A stretch of 64,000 bases of DNA from CAZPQK01 sp964588695. GTDB lineage: Bacteria; Krumholzibacteriota; Krumholzibacteriia; WVZY01; JAKEHA01. The stretch is from NCBI GenBank assembly GCA_964588695.1, contig CAZPQK010000001.1, forward strand, positions 62,001-126,000, written 5' to 3'. Below, one piece after another: positions 49,419 through 57,317 of the stretch. The first letter of the stretch is position 1, and the number at the start of each line of letters is the position of its first letter. A model generated the notes under the pieces. It worked only from the letters and a program-made list of their open reading frames with translations. It did not search any database and had not been told where the DNA came from. Both the position numbers and the translations under genes were made by a program.

Positions 49419-50455
49419 TAGTCGCGCACGGCGCCTTTCTTGAGTTTCGATCCGTAGTGTTTTTCGTAGTACTCACGAAACGCGCCGGACTTGACGCGTT
49501 CCCACCAGTCGGTATTTTCGCGGTACCAGTTGACGGTCCGCTCCATTCCTTCTTCGAAGCTTACCTCCGGCTCCCAACCCAGTCCGCGCACACGATCGGC
49601 AGCGAGCTTGTACATGCGATCGTGTCCCATGCGGTCTTCGATAAAGACAATCTTGGAGCTGGTGGCATCGCCCAGGTGTTCAATAATCAGTTCGGCAACG
49701 TGCAGGTTGGGCTGTGACAGGCCGGTGGCAACGTTGTAAATCTGTCCGGGCTCGCCTTTGATCGCCGCGGCCTCGACACCGCGACAGTTATCTTCGACGT
49801 AGATCCAGTCGCGCTGATGCATACCGTCGCCGTACAACGGAAGGTCTTTGTCTTCCATCGCGTTGGTAATGAACAGCGGAATAAACTTCTCCACGTGCTG
49901 ATACGGGCCGTAGTTGTTGGAACTGCGCGTGATTACAATAGGAAGGCCGTAGGTATTGCCGAAGGCCTGGCACATCAAGTCGCCGCCGCACTTGCTTGCG
50001 GAGTACGGGTTACCGGGAAGCAGCGGAGAGGTTTCAGAAAACCCTTCACCGTCGCTGGAACCGTACACTTCGTCGGTTGAGATTTGCACGAACTTCTCGA
50101 CACCTTCGTCGTGGGCCGCGCGGAGCAAGTTGTAGGTTCCTCCGACATCGGTGTTGATAAAATCCGCGGCTTCGTCGATGGAACGATCGACGTGGGTTTC
50201 GGCGGCAAAGTTAAAGACGGCCGTTACACCTGACATCGAGGCGCGCACGGCTTTGGGGTCGCAAATATCACCTTTAACAAAAGTGACGCGGCCGGCGTCG
50301 GTAAGCGACGCGATGTTCTCCAGGTTGCCCGCATAGGTCAACTTGTCGAGAACGGTGATTCTTGCATCGGGATAGGTATTGGCAATATGGTGCACAAAGT
50401 TAGAGCCGATGAAGCCGGCGCCACCGGTAATGAGCACGTGATCAAAAAGAGCCAT
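49418..50455 (-). CDS. rfbB: dTDP-glucose 4,6-dehydratase
   Basis: 345 residues. Extended SDR with LITGGAGFIGSNFVHH, catalytic STDEVYGS, YSASKCGGD (Tyr-x3-Lys), SSNNYGPYQHVEKFIPLFI and GDGMHQRDWIYVEDNC: all RfbB/RmlB signatures. Makes dTDP-4-keto-6-deoxyglucose, the start of the dTDP-rhamnose and other deoxysugar routes; other rml genes are not in this window. ATG at 50455 has GGGGG five bases upstream; a GTG just before it is possible. Confidence 0.93.
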   Translation of the reverse strand: MALFDHVLITGGAGFIGSNFVHHIANTYPDARITVLDKLTYAGNLENIASLTDAGRVTFVKGDICDPKAVRASMSGVTAVFNFAAETHVDRSIDEAADFINTDVGGTYNLLRAAHDEGVEKFVQISTDEVYGSSDGEGFSETSPLLPGNPYSASKCGGDLMCQAFGNTYGLPIVITRSSNNYGPYQHVEKFIPLFITNAMEDKDLPLYGDGMHQRDWIYVEDNCRGVEAAAIKGEPGQIYNVATGLSQPNLHVAELIIEHLGDATSSKIVFIEDRMGHDRMYKLAADRVRGLGWEPEVSFEEGMERTVNWYRENTDWWERVKSGAFREYYEKHYGSKLKKGAVRD

Positions 50456-50464
50456 CACTTCCCC

Positions 50465-51784
50465 CTAGGACTCGACACGGCCGCGGCCGAACGAGTCGTA
50501 TTCGAACCCAAAACCGGTGACCCGCTCGGTGCGGTACACGTTACGGCAGTCGATAAACTTGGGCGCCTTCATCAAGCGCTTCAAGCGGTCGAAGTCCAGC
50601 TCGCGGAACTCGTTCCATTCGGTTACCAACATCAGTGCATCGCAATCTTCGGCGCAATCGTACGCGTTTTTACAGTACTCGACGTCAAACTTGGTTTGCG
50701 TGCGAAAGTTGTCCATGGCAATGGGATCGAAAACTTTTAGTTTGGCTCCGGCGGCGAGTAGTTTTTCGGTGAGCCGTAGCGCCGGCCCATCGCGCAAGTC
50801 GTCGGTGTTGGGCTTAAAAGAAACACCCAAGAGGCCAACCGTCTTGCCCTTAACATCGCCAGCGAGACTGGTTAGTTTGTCGATCGCGGCGTCGACCAGA
50901 GCGAAGTTGATGGTGTGCGCGGCGCGCAGCATCGGCGCGTCGTAACCGCGTTCTCCCGCTACGTGAATGAGCGACGAGACATCTTTGGGCAAGCATGAAC
51001 CCCCGTAACCGATACCCGCGTGCAAAAACTTCGGGCCGATGCGGCCGTCGAGCCCCATGCCCTTAGCGACACCATCGACGTCGGCACCGGTGAGTTCGCA
51101 AATGCGCGCGATCTCATTAATAAACGAAATCTTGGTGGCGAGGAACGCGTTGCTGGCGTACTTGATCAGCTCCGCCGTTTCCAAGTTGGTGCGCACGATT
51201 GGCGTTTCCAACAGGTACAGCGGGCGATAGACGCCGGCCATCATCTCTTCGGCACGGTCGGTTTCGGCGCCAATCACAACCCGGTTGGGACGAAGGAAGT
51301 CCTCAATAGCGGAACCTTCCCGCAAGAATTCCGGGTTGCTGACCATGTCAAACTCGGTTCCGGATTTGACATGCTTGGCCAGGTGTTCGCCGATGCGGCG
51401 CGCAGTTCCGACCGGCGCTGTACTCTTTTGGACAACAACGGTGTAGCCTTGCAAGTTTTGCGCAACGTCTTCGGCCGCCTTAAAGACGTAGCTAAGGTCG
51501 GTCGAACCGTCGTCGGCAGACGGCGTTCCGACCGCGATAAACACAACGTCTGACTCGGCCACCGCCGACGCCAGGTCGGTGGTAAAGTCCAGTCGTTCGC
51601 CGTCGACGTTACGTTTGACCAACTCTTTCAAACCAGGTTCGTAAATCGGCATGATGCCGTCGTGAAGCTGATTTATGCGATCTTCGTTAATGTCGACGCA
51701 GACGACGCGGTTACCGAAGTCGGCCAGGCACGCACCGGTCACCAACCCAACATACCCCGTCCCTATCATGCAAATCTTGATCAT
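50465..51784 (-). CDS. ugd: UDP-glucose 6-dehydrogenase
   Basis: 439 residues with the UDP-glucose/GDP-mannose dehydrogenase layout. NAD-binding MIGTGYVGLVTGACLADFG, VPT-type AVGTPSADDGSTDLSYV, KSTAPVGTARRI, the catalytic Cys in HAGIGYGGSCLPKDV, and the KPNTDDLRDGPALRL C-terminal motif. Oxidises UDP-glucose to UDP-glucuronate for acidic exopolysaccharide. Substrate is inferred from best motif match; a GDP-mannose dehydrogenase is less likely. Confidence 0.9.
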   Translation of the reverse strand: MIKICMIGTGYVGLVTGACLADFGNRVVCVDINEDRINQLHDGIMPIYEPGLKELVKRNVDGERLDFTTDLASAVAESDVVFIAVGTPSADDGSTDLSYVFKAAEDVAQNLQGYTVVVQKSTAPVGTARRIGEHLAKHVKSGTEFDMVSNPEFLREGSAIEDFLRPNRVVIGAETDRAEEMMAGVYRPLYLLETPIVRTNLETAELIKYASNAFLATKISFINEIARICELTGADVDGVAKGMGLDGRIGPKFLHAGIGYGGSCLPKDVSSLIHVAGERGYDAPMLRAAHTINFALVDAAIDKLTSLAGDVKGKTVGLLGVSFKPNTDDLRDGPALRLTEKLLAAGAKLKVFDPIAMDNFRTQTKFDVEYCKNAYDCAEDCDALMLVTEWNEFRELDFDRLKRLMKAPKFIDCRNVYRTERVTGFGFEYDSFGRGRVES

Positions 51785-51800
51785 AAGTTGCAGCCTCCAG

Positions 51801-52763
51801 TTACTGCACTTTCGTTCCGTTAAGTCGCAGTCTATGTGTCCAGTATTCCACGAGTTCGCTCATGGTTTGCTCAATTGATATCTTTGGTTCCCAACCGGTT
51901 GCAGCTTTCAGCTTGGCGTTATTGCCACGCAGCTCGGGCGTTTCTGCCGGGCGCAAGCGGTCGGGGTCGACTTGAATTTCGACGTCGATGTCGACGGCGT
52001 CGCACATCTTAGTCAACAGATCGCGAAGGGTATGCGCTGTTCCAGAACAAACGTTGTAAGTTTCGCCAGCGACACCGTGCTCGATTAAAGCAGTGTAGGC
52101 GGCGCACACATCACGCACATCCAAAAAGTCCCGCCGCACATCCAGGTTTCCAACTTTGATGACGGGCTCGGTCAGCCCCAGCTTGATCGACGCGACCTGA
52201 CGGGCGAAGGTCGGCAACACAAACTTGTCGGATTGCCCAGGCCCGGTATGGTTGAAGCTGCGCGTCATTACGACTTTGACGCCGTAAAGTTCGGCGTAAC
52301 CCCGACAGTACCTTCCCTGCACCGACTTGGCGATTGCGTAGGGGTTAACCGGGTTAAGGCTCGAGTCCTCGCGCAACGGCAGCGCTTTGGGATCCGGCAC
52401 CGGGCCGTACTCATCGGCCGACCCTACCGCCAACAGCCGCGCCGCGCCAACCCGCTTTTGCAGAATATTGAGCAGGTGCAGGATGGGGAGCGTGTTGGCC
52501 AGAAGCGTTTCGTAGGGCTGGTCAAAGGACTCGCGGACACTCGACTGGGCGGCCAGATGCATAATGTGTTCCGGCTGAGCTTCGACGATCGCGTCGTCGA
52601 GAGGTTGGAACTGGGTTGCATCGGCAACGATGTGCCGGTGCCCCGGGAAATCTTCCGCAGGCGAGCGGTCAATTCCCCACACTTCGTGGCCAGCGTCGAC
52701 CATACGTTCGACCAGATAACGGCCGACGAATCCCTGACTTCCCGTGATCAGCACCCGCGCCAT
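51801..52763 (-). CDS. GDP-sugar SDR (GDP-4-keto-6-deoxymannose reductase-like)
   Basis: 320-residue extended SDR: LITGSQGFVGRYLVERM, LAAQSSVRESFDQP, VGSADEYGPV, PYAIAKSVQ (Tyr-x3-Lys), and the RSFNHTGPGQSDKFV motif typical of GDP-mannose pathway SDRs. By order and sequence I infer an Rmd-like reductase making GDP-D-rhamnose from the product of the preceding gene. It starts three bases after that gene. Confidence 0.8.
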   Translation of the reverse strand: MARVLITGSQGFVGRYLVERMVDAGHEVWGIDRSPAEDFPGHRHIVADATQFQPLDDAIVEAQPEHIMHLAAQSSVRESFDQPYETLLANTLPILHLLNILQKRVGAARLLAVGSADEYGPVPDPKALPLREDSSLNPVNPYAIAKSVQGRYCRGYAELYGVKVVMTRSFNHTGPGQSDKFVLPTFARQVASIKLGLTEPVIKVGNLDVRRDFLDVRDVCAAYTALIEHGVAGETYNVCSGTAHTLRDLLTKMCDAVDIDVEIQVDPDRLRPAETPELRGNNAKLKAATGWEPKISIEQTMSELVEYWTHRLRLNGTKVQ

Positions 52764-52766
52764 TGG

Positions 52767-53717
52767 TTACCGGCTTCTCCAGTATTCAATGATGTCTTTG
52801 AGGGTTTGCTCGAACGGGATCTTCGGCTCCCAGCCGGTGTCGCGCCTAAAGCGACTGCAGTCGCCCAACAGAATCGGGACATCGGATGGGCGCAGACGCG
52901 CGGGGTCTTCCTTGACCTCGATCTTTACGTTGCTGTGCGAAAGTAGCATGTCGAGGATTTCCTGGATCGTCCAACACTTGCCCTGGCAAATATTGTAGAC
53001 CTCTCCCGACTTGCCTTTTTCAAGTGCCAGCCAGTAACCGCGAACCATGTCGCGAACGTCGGTAAAGTCACGTTTGGCCTCAAGATTACCGACATTGATA
53101 ATGGGCTTGCGCTTACCTTTCTCTATGTCGACGATTTGCTTGGCAAAGTCCGAGCACACAAAGACGGGGCCGCGGCGCGGGCCGGTGTGGTTGAAGCCTC
53201 GTGTGCGCACCACTTCCATTCCGTAACTCATAAAGTACTGGTAACCGAGCAAGTCCTGGCTGACTTTGCTGACGCCGTACGGGCTCAAGGGCCGCAATGG
53301 GTTGTCTTCGGTAATCGGAACTTCGTTGTCGTAAACCATGCCGTACTCTTCGCTGGAACACGCGAGTTGAATGCGGCAGTCCAAGCCGATTTTGCGCACG
53401 GCTTCGAAGATGTTGAGCTGGCCGAGAACGTTCGTGGACAGGCTCTCCGACGGAGCGCGCCAACTGGTCGGGACAAAGCTTTGCGCGGCCAGGTGGAAGA
53501 TGTATCGCGGTTTTACTTCTTCGATGACGTTAAGCGTCGACGCAGCGTCGCGCAGGTCGCACTCGTGCATGGTGACCTGATCGCCGAGGTGTTCGACGTT
53601 TTCGGTGCGGCTACGCCAGCGGATTATCCCGTGAATGTCGACGTTGCCCAGGGTAAGCAGGTAGTCGGCTAGGTGGCTCCCGGCAAAACCGGTAATGCCG
53701 GTGATGAGTACACGCAT
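52767..53717 (-). CDS. GDP-mannose 4,6-dehydratase-family SDR
   Basis: 316-residue extended SDR: LITGITGFAGSHLADYLL, the IIRWRSRTENV cofactor-specifying loop, LAAQSFVPTSWRAPSES, CSSEEYGMV, PYGVSKVSQDLLG, RGFNHTGPRRGPVF. The RWR..TEN loop and NHTGPRRG motif are those of GDP-mannose 4,6-dehydratases. First gene of the polysaccharide operon (transcribed toward wecA), preceded by a 400-bp structured intergenic region. Confidence 0.8.
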   Translation of the reverse strand: MRVLITGITGFAGSHLADYLLTLGNVDIHGIIRWRSRTENVEHLGDQVTMHECDLRDAASTLNVIEEVKPRYIFHLAAQSFVPTSWRAPSESLSTNVLGQLNIFEAVRKIGLDCRIQLACSSEEYGMVYDNEVPITEDNPLRPLSPYGVSKVSQDLLGYQYFMSYGMEVVRTRGFNHTGPRRGPVFVCSDFAKQIVDIEKGKRKPIINVGNLEAKRDFTDVRDMVRGYWLALEKGKSGEVYNICQGKCWTIQEILDMLLSHSNVKIEVKEDPARLRPSDVPILLGDCSRFRRDTGWEPKIPFEQTLKDIIEYWRSR

Positions 53718-54118
53718 TGAAGTACTTTCGGCCTTTCCAAAATATGGGGGCTAAACGGTTCGCTAATGCAAATAGCTAGCTAGTAACTTAAACAATCCTT
53801 AAGTCTTAGCAAGTTGCGGACAGCGGAGAACGGTGAGCAAGAATTCGGCCTTTATAAGCGAAGGACCGCTAGAACCTAGCAGCCCTCCGCGGGAACCGCC
53901 TCGTCATGGGGTGTAGGTCCATGCGAAGCGGTCGCCCCCCCTTGCATGCCGACTATTCTACCAGATTCGCTCCGGGTCTGTCAGCCCTAAATAAACCCGT
54001 CAAATTAGCGCAAGTCTCTTCATATCAGGCTGTTAGCGGCTTCTGGGGCGGGTTAAGCCGCGGTGTGGTACACTTTGGTCTACGTTAAGGGCAGCTTAAA
54101 ACGACCGGGAGGTCTCAC
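53718..54118. other. Structured intergenic region, possible leader RNA of the polysaccharide operon
   Basis: A 15-pair hairpin (GAACCGCCTCG-t-CATGG at 53893-53909 with CCATGCGAAGCGGTC at 53919-53933, one bulge) sits next to a branched fold closed by GCGGAG (53823-53828) and CTCCGC (53885-53890). That fold encloses GCTAG-AAC-CTAGC (53868-53880). The pairings work on either strand; on the minus strand they would lie in the 5' leader of the operon starting at 53717. No known riboswitch consensus was recognised. The last 100 bp hold the plus-strand promoter region of the next gene; GGGAGG at 54107-54112 is its ribosome site. Confidence 0.5.
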
Positions 54119-54946
54119 ATGAATCGATTTGCTACTATTGCTTTGGCCGGACTTCTCGTTGTTTTCACGGCGGGTGGCGTGGACGCTCAGACGGTGTCGG
54201 CGCATGTCGAGGGCAATAATTCGGGGACGTTTACCTCGAACCCGCAAGGCCCGTCGGCGGCTGAAGTTTCGTCGTATCTGGAGTTTCCGGGCGCGGCGAT
54301 TGTTGGTTTCGGCCGCGACGCTTTTGGCCTGGCCACGCAGCGACCCACGGGTGTGGGTGGCGTTGTCGCTGACGCGGTTTGGGCGTCGGGCGGCACCGGC
54401 AACTATGTTGAATCGCGAACGCTGTGGACGCATTCGGCCACGAACACGGGTTCAACAGTGACCGAGTTTGTTTTTACGTTTTTGGTTCACCCGTCGCAGT
54501 TGCGCATTGCCGATTACGCGGGGCTGGAAGAAACGGATCCGCAACGCCCGGACATTTCGTTTAGCCTGACGATTCGCGCAAACAGCGTCGTGATCTGGAA
54601 CGCTGACGCGGAGTTGATCGGCGGTTCGGTGTCGCACGTGCTTAACGAGTCGGGTACCAGCTTGTCGCCGACGCCGGTGGGCGGCGGTTCGATTTTTGGT
54701 TACGACTTTGCTTCGTACGGCGACATGTTGTCGTTGGGTTTCTTTAATCCCGGCGAAACGGTTACGGTCGAGTACGAAATGATCGCGCGCGTCGATTCGC
54801 CGGGCTACGAGTGTGGCGGTCGCGCCGCAGTCGGCGACCCGTTCGACCTCGACGGTACGCCGGGCTTCGAAGGCACGATTACACCGGGCGGACCAATTCC
54901 GGTTCGCGAAACGTCTTGGGGCAAAATCAAAGAGCTGTACCGTTAG
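54119..54946 (+). CDS. Secreted beta-rich protein with WGKIKELYR C-terminal motif
   Basis: 275 residues with a signal peptide (MNRFATIALAGLLVVFTAGGVDA). The body is rich in Gly, Ser, Thr and Val with beta-strand patterning (VTEFVFTFLVHPSQLRIADY, ETVTVEYEMIARVDSP) like exported matrix or PEP-CTERM-type proteins. No hydrophobic C-terminal anchor exists; the end is PVRETSWGKIKELYR, a short basic-aromatic tail. I infer a secreted or surface structural protein. It is a single-gene unit between the structured 54.0-kb region and a strong terminator. Confidence 0.7.
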   Translation: MNRFATIALAGLLVVFTAGGVDAQTVSAHVEGNNSGTFTSNPQGPSAAEVSSYLEFPGAAIVGFGRDAFGLATQRPTGVGGVVADAVWASGGTGNYVESRTLWTHSATNTGSTVTEFVFTFLVHPSQLRIADYAGLEETDPQRPDISFSLTIRANSVVIWNADAELIGGSVSHVLNESGTSLSPTPVGGGSIFGYDFASYGDMLSLGFFNPGETVTVEYEMIARVDSPGYECGGRAAVGDPFDLDGTPGFEGTITPGGPIPVRETSWGKIKELYR

Positions 54947-54993
54947 AGTTTGATTTTGTTTTACCTCGCGCGTTAGTGCGCGGGCGGCTTAGA

Positions 54994-55023
54994 AAAAGGG
55001 AGGTGCGAAAGCGCCTCCCTTTT
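54994..55023. terminator. Strong intrinsic terminator, 13-bp stem with GAAA loop
   Basis: AAAAGGGAGGTGC (54994-55006) and GCGCCTCCCTTTT (55011-55023) pair with one G-T wobble around GAAA. The A/T ends give a U-tract in both directions, so it can terminate from either side. It follows the secreted-protein gene. Confidence 0.92.
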
Positions 55024-55025
55024 CT

Positions 55026-55046
55026 ACCTTCAGAATGAAGGTAAAA
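55026..55046. repeat. Palindromic 21-base repeat, copy 1
   Basis: ACCTTCA-GAA-TGAAGGT followed by AAAA. The identical 21 bases recur at 56493-56513 inside the HNH gene. The 7-bp arms form a perfect hairpin. Confidence 0.85.
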
Positions 55047-55172
55047 GCGCGTAAGTAGCCGTGGGGATTATACCTAGTTGTTGAGTCTTTACGTTTGGCC
55101 CGCCGCGCTGTGTCGCTCCATGACCTTCCTCGGATCAGATTAATTCTCGCCGGTAACGACAACTCTCCCACC

Positions 55173-55493
55173 GCGGGGCGTGGAGGAGGGTGTGACTTCC
55201 TGCGCTCCCAGTACACCCTCCTCACGCTTCCATCTCCCCGCAGCAAACAACAGCTTTCGCCATTGCTTTAAACGGTCGTAACCCATCGGCTGCGCGAACC
55301 CTCGTTCCCTCGAACGAGTCGCGCGTCGGTCGTGGGCGCACCGATGCGTTGGCTTAGAGCAAGCCGAACATGTCGAAACGTAGTAATCCCTGCCGGACGT
55401 AATCCGTCCGCGAAGGTAAGAGGGCGGGCCCCAGACGCAAGGGGTGCGTGGGGTGCTGCATGAGGGGGACGGTGAGCAGGCCGTTCCCTTACC
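55173..55493. ncRNA. Densely structured non-coding region upstream of the HNH gene
   Basis: At least six compact stems in 320 bp. (1) GCGGGG 55173-55178 / CCCCGC 55236-55241 enclosing GAGGAGGGTGT 55183-55193 / ACACCCTCCTC 55213-55223. (2) CTCGTTC / GAACGAG with a 4-base loop (55301-55318). (3) CGCA / TGCG (55337-55348). (4) GGCTT / AAGCC (55351-55365). (5) CGGACG / CGTCCG (55394-55410). (6) GGTAAG 55415-55420 / CTTACC 55488-55493, closing a branch with CCCC..ACGCA / TGCGT..GGGG. Strand unknown. No tmRNA, RNase P, SRP, 6S or group II domain V motif was found. The open frames across it have no family resemblance. Confidence 0.5.
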
Positions 55494-55906
55494 CTAGTCA
55501 AACATAGGATACATGCGACTGTTTGAAAGTGTCAAGTGTCGGCTCAACGGGTGTGTCCGCGCCGACATGGGCACGCTCTGCGCAATGCGAAGCGGTGTGA
55601 CCGACGCCGACATGGGCACGCTCCGCGGAATGCGAAGCGGCATGACCCGCGCCGCGCGCATTCGCCGGTCAGCGCAAAAAACTTCAGATCACTATTGACA
55701 GATTTTTACGGCGCCGTTTTTGGCGACGCAGTCGTTATCTTTTTGGCGTGCTGCAAGGTCGTGCGCACGATCTAACACTCTTTGCAGCATTAGTGCTTTT
55801 CTTTTGTTGCCCCGCGCGCGTTCGCGCGCGCGTGCGACCAATGCGGGCGTCGCAACCTTGCGTGTTATATTGTTTGTGCTGGCTGCGGGAACAACGGAGG
55901 AACATA
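55494..55906. other. Intergenic stretch before the HNH gene
   Basis: Contains the 45-bp tandem repeat (55561-55650), then a GC hairpin CGCGCGCG-TT-CGCGCGCG at 55813-55830 and a possible -10 element TATATT at 55866-55871. GGAGG at 55896-55900 is the ribosome site of the HNH gene. No convincing gene. Confidence 0.5.
55561..55650. repeat. 45-bp tandem duplication
   Basis: Two adjacent units beginning GCCGACATGGGCACGCTC at 55561 and 55606. They differ at a few positions but keep an exact 45-bp period, divisible by three. A 61-codon plus-strand frame across it would encode ADMGTLCAMRSGVTD / ADMGTLRGMRSGMTR, but it has no ribosome site or family support. Confidence 0.75.
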
Positions 55907-57241
55907 ATGACTTCGAGCAACAATCCGCTGACCACCCTTACCCACGACCAACTCCATCAAAGAATCGGCGTTCTGATGACGACAGAGCGGCGCTGCACAC
56001 TGGCCATCATCGACCATCTCGGCGAAATGGATCGACGCCGTCTGTACCGCGATCGCGGGCATAGTTCGCTTTACGCGTACGTGACTGATGAGCTTGGTTA
56101 TTCGTCGGCGTCGGCGACGCGGCGCATTTCTGCGGCGCGTGCAGTTTCGCGGTTTCCTCGCATTCGTCAATTGCTCCTGGAGCGGCGGATAACGCTCGGC
56201 GCGTTGTCGATGGTCGCGCGCGATCTGACACGAAACAACGTTGCGGAAATCGTGGGCGAGTTGCGCGGCGCGTCCCTTCGTGATGCGCAGTTGATTCAAG
56301 CGCGGTTACGCGGAACGCCAGAACGACGCGAGCGAATCGTTCCGGTCGCGCCGGTCGCCGCGCAAACAAACATCACCAAAGCAACGGTTAGTGAACCAAC
56401 TTCAGTTGCAGACACGGCTGCGTTGACTGGTAGCGTCGTGAGGAGCCGCCCGGCGATCAACGACGTATCGTCGCCCGATGCGCCGCGAGATCACCTTCAG
56501 AATGAAGGTAAAACACTACAAACCTTTGCAATAACGCAGCTTAACAAACGCTTCCGCGTCGAGTTCAACATTGGCGAACAAGCCATGATCAACATGGAGC
56601 GCGCGATGTCTCTGGCTAGCCACCGGATGACGAGAGCGGCCAGCACCGAACAATTGTTTGAGCTGATGTTGGAGTGTTATCTCGACAAGCACGACCCGGA
56701 GCGGCGTGAGATGCGGCGCCGCGCGCGCAAGAATAAAGCGAGTTCGCGTGAGGCCGGAACCGCGTCCGGAGTCCAGACGGAGAAGCGAGATTACGGAAAC
56801 CACAAGAACGAAGTCAACAATCGGGCGGGTGCGTGTTCGCAAAGCACGGTCAACCGCAAGAAAGTACAAACACCAGGCGCCCGTCGCGACGAAAACCCGA
56901 TGGCGGATCTTATGACGAATATTAAGACCACCTCCCGAGTCAACGCGAAAGCTAGTTCGTCCCAAAAGCAGCGGTCGCGGGCGATCCCAGCGGCGACTCG
57001 CGACGTTGTGTTCGCAAGAGACGCGGGACAATGTCGGTTTGTTAATGCGAGTGGCGAGAGATGCGGGGAGACGCATCACTTACAGATCGATCACATCGTT
57101 CCTTTCGCACGCGGTGGTTCACACCGCGCGGAGAACTTGCGTCTACTTTGCGCAAATCACAATCGATTGTGCGCCGAACGCGAGTTTGGTGGGAGAGTTC
57201 CCGGGCAACGTCCGGACGGGTTCATGGAAGTCCTGGAGTAA
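55907..57241 (+). CDS. HNH endonuclease of the DUF222/13E12-like group
   Basis: 444 residues from the ATG with GGAGG six bases upstream. The N-terminal helical part (about 1-110) includes RDRGHSSLYAYVTDELGYSSASATRRISAARA, typical of the 13E12/DUF222-like HNH proteins. A variable linker follows, then LNKRFRVEFNIGEQAMINMERAMSLASHR and a highly basic stretch. The C-terminal HNH has FARDAGQCRFVN, CGETHHLQIDHIVPFARGGSH and LLCANHNRLCAE, with His, Asn, His and zinc Cys residues retained, so it is probably active. Such genes are often multi-copy and mobile. The palindromic repeat at 56493 lies in frame in the linker. Confidence 0.85.
   Translation: MTSSNNPLTTLTHDQLHQRIGVLMTTERRCTLAIIDHLGEMDRRRLYRDRGHSSLYAYVTDELGYSSASATRRISAARAVSRFPRIRQLLLERRITLGALSMVARDLTRNNVAEIVGELRGASLRDAQLIQARLRGTPERRERIVPVAPVAAQTNITKATVSEPTSVADTAALTGSVVRSRPAINDVSSPDAPRDHLQNEGKTLQTFAITQLNKRFRVEFNIGEQAMINMERAMSLASHRMTRAASTEQLFELMLECYLDKHDPERREMRRRARKNKASSREAGTASGVQTEKRDYGNHKNEVNNRAGACSQSTVNRKKVQTPGARRDENPMADLMTNIKTTSRVNAKASSSQKQRSRAIPAATRDVVFARDAGQCRFVNASGERCGETHHLQIDHIVPFARGGSHRAENLRLLCANHNRLCAEREFGGRVPGQRPDGFMEVLE
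56493..56513. repeat. Palindromic 21-base repeat, copy 2, inside the HNH gene
   Basis: Identical to 55026-55046 (ACCTTCAGAATGAAGGT then AAAA). In the HNH reading frame it encodes LQNEGKT in the non-conserved linker, so insertion there would be tolerated. Confidence 0.85.
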
Positions 57242-57317
57242 GCATGGCGCACCGGCCCCAAGGAGACGATTGGTCTAGCATGATTCGCGACCACAACCGC
57301 GCGCTTCGCGCGGGTTC

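Noticed and set aside
53880..53910. ops/JUMPStart element for RfaH before the polysaccharide operon
   Set aside because: The minus strand has GGCGGTTC, only six of eight bases of the GGCGGTAG core; not enough.
54989..55501. Two minus-strand frames (54989-55246 and 55268-55501) in the structured region
   Set aside because: They lie on strong hairpins, are in phase with each other only by a stop between them, and are Pro/Arg-rich with no motif. Structured non-coding sequence is the better reading.
55173..57241. HEARO/omega RNA plus IscB
   Set aside because: The HNH protein has no RuvC split or bridge helix and matches DUF222/13E12-type HNH; only the RNA-next-to-HNH layout is similar.
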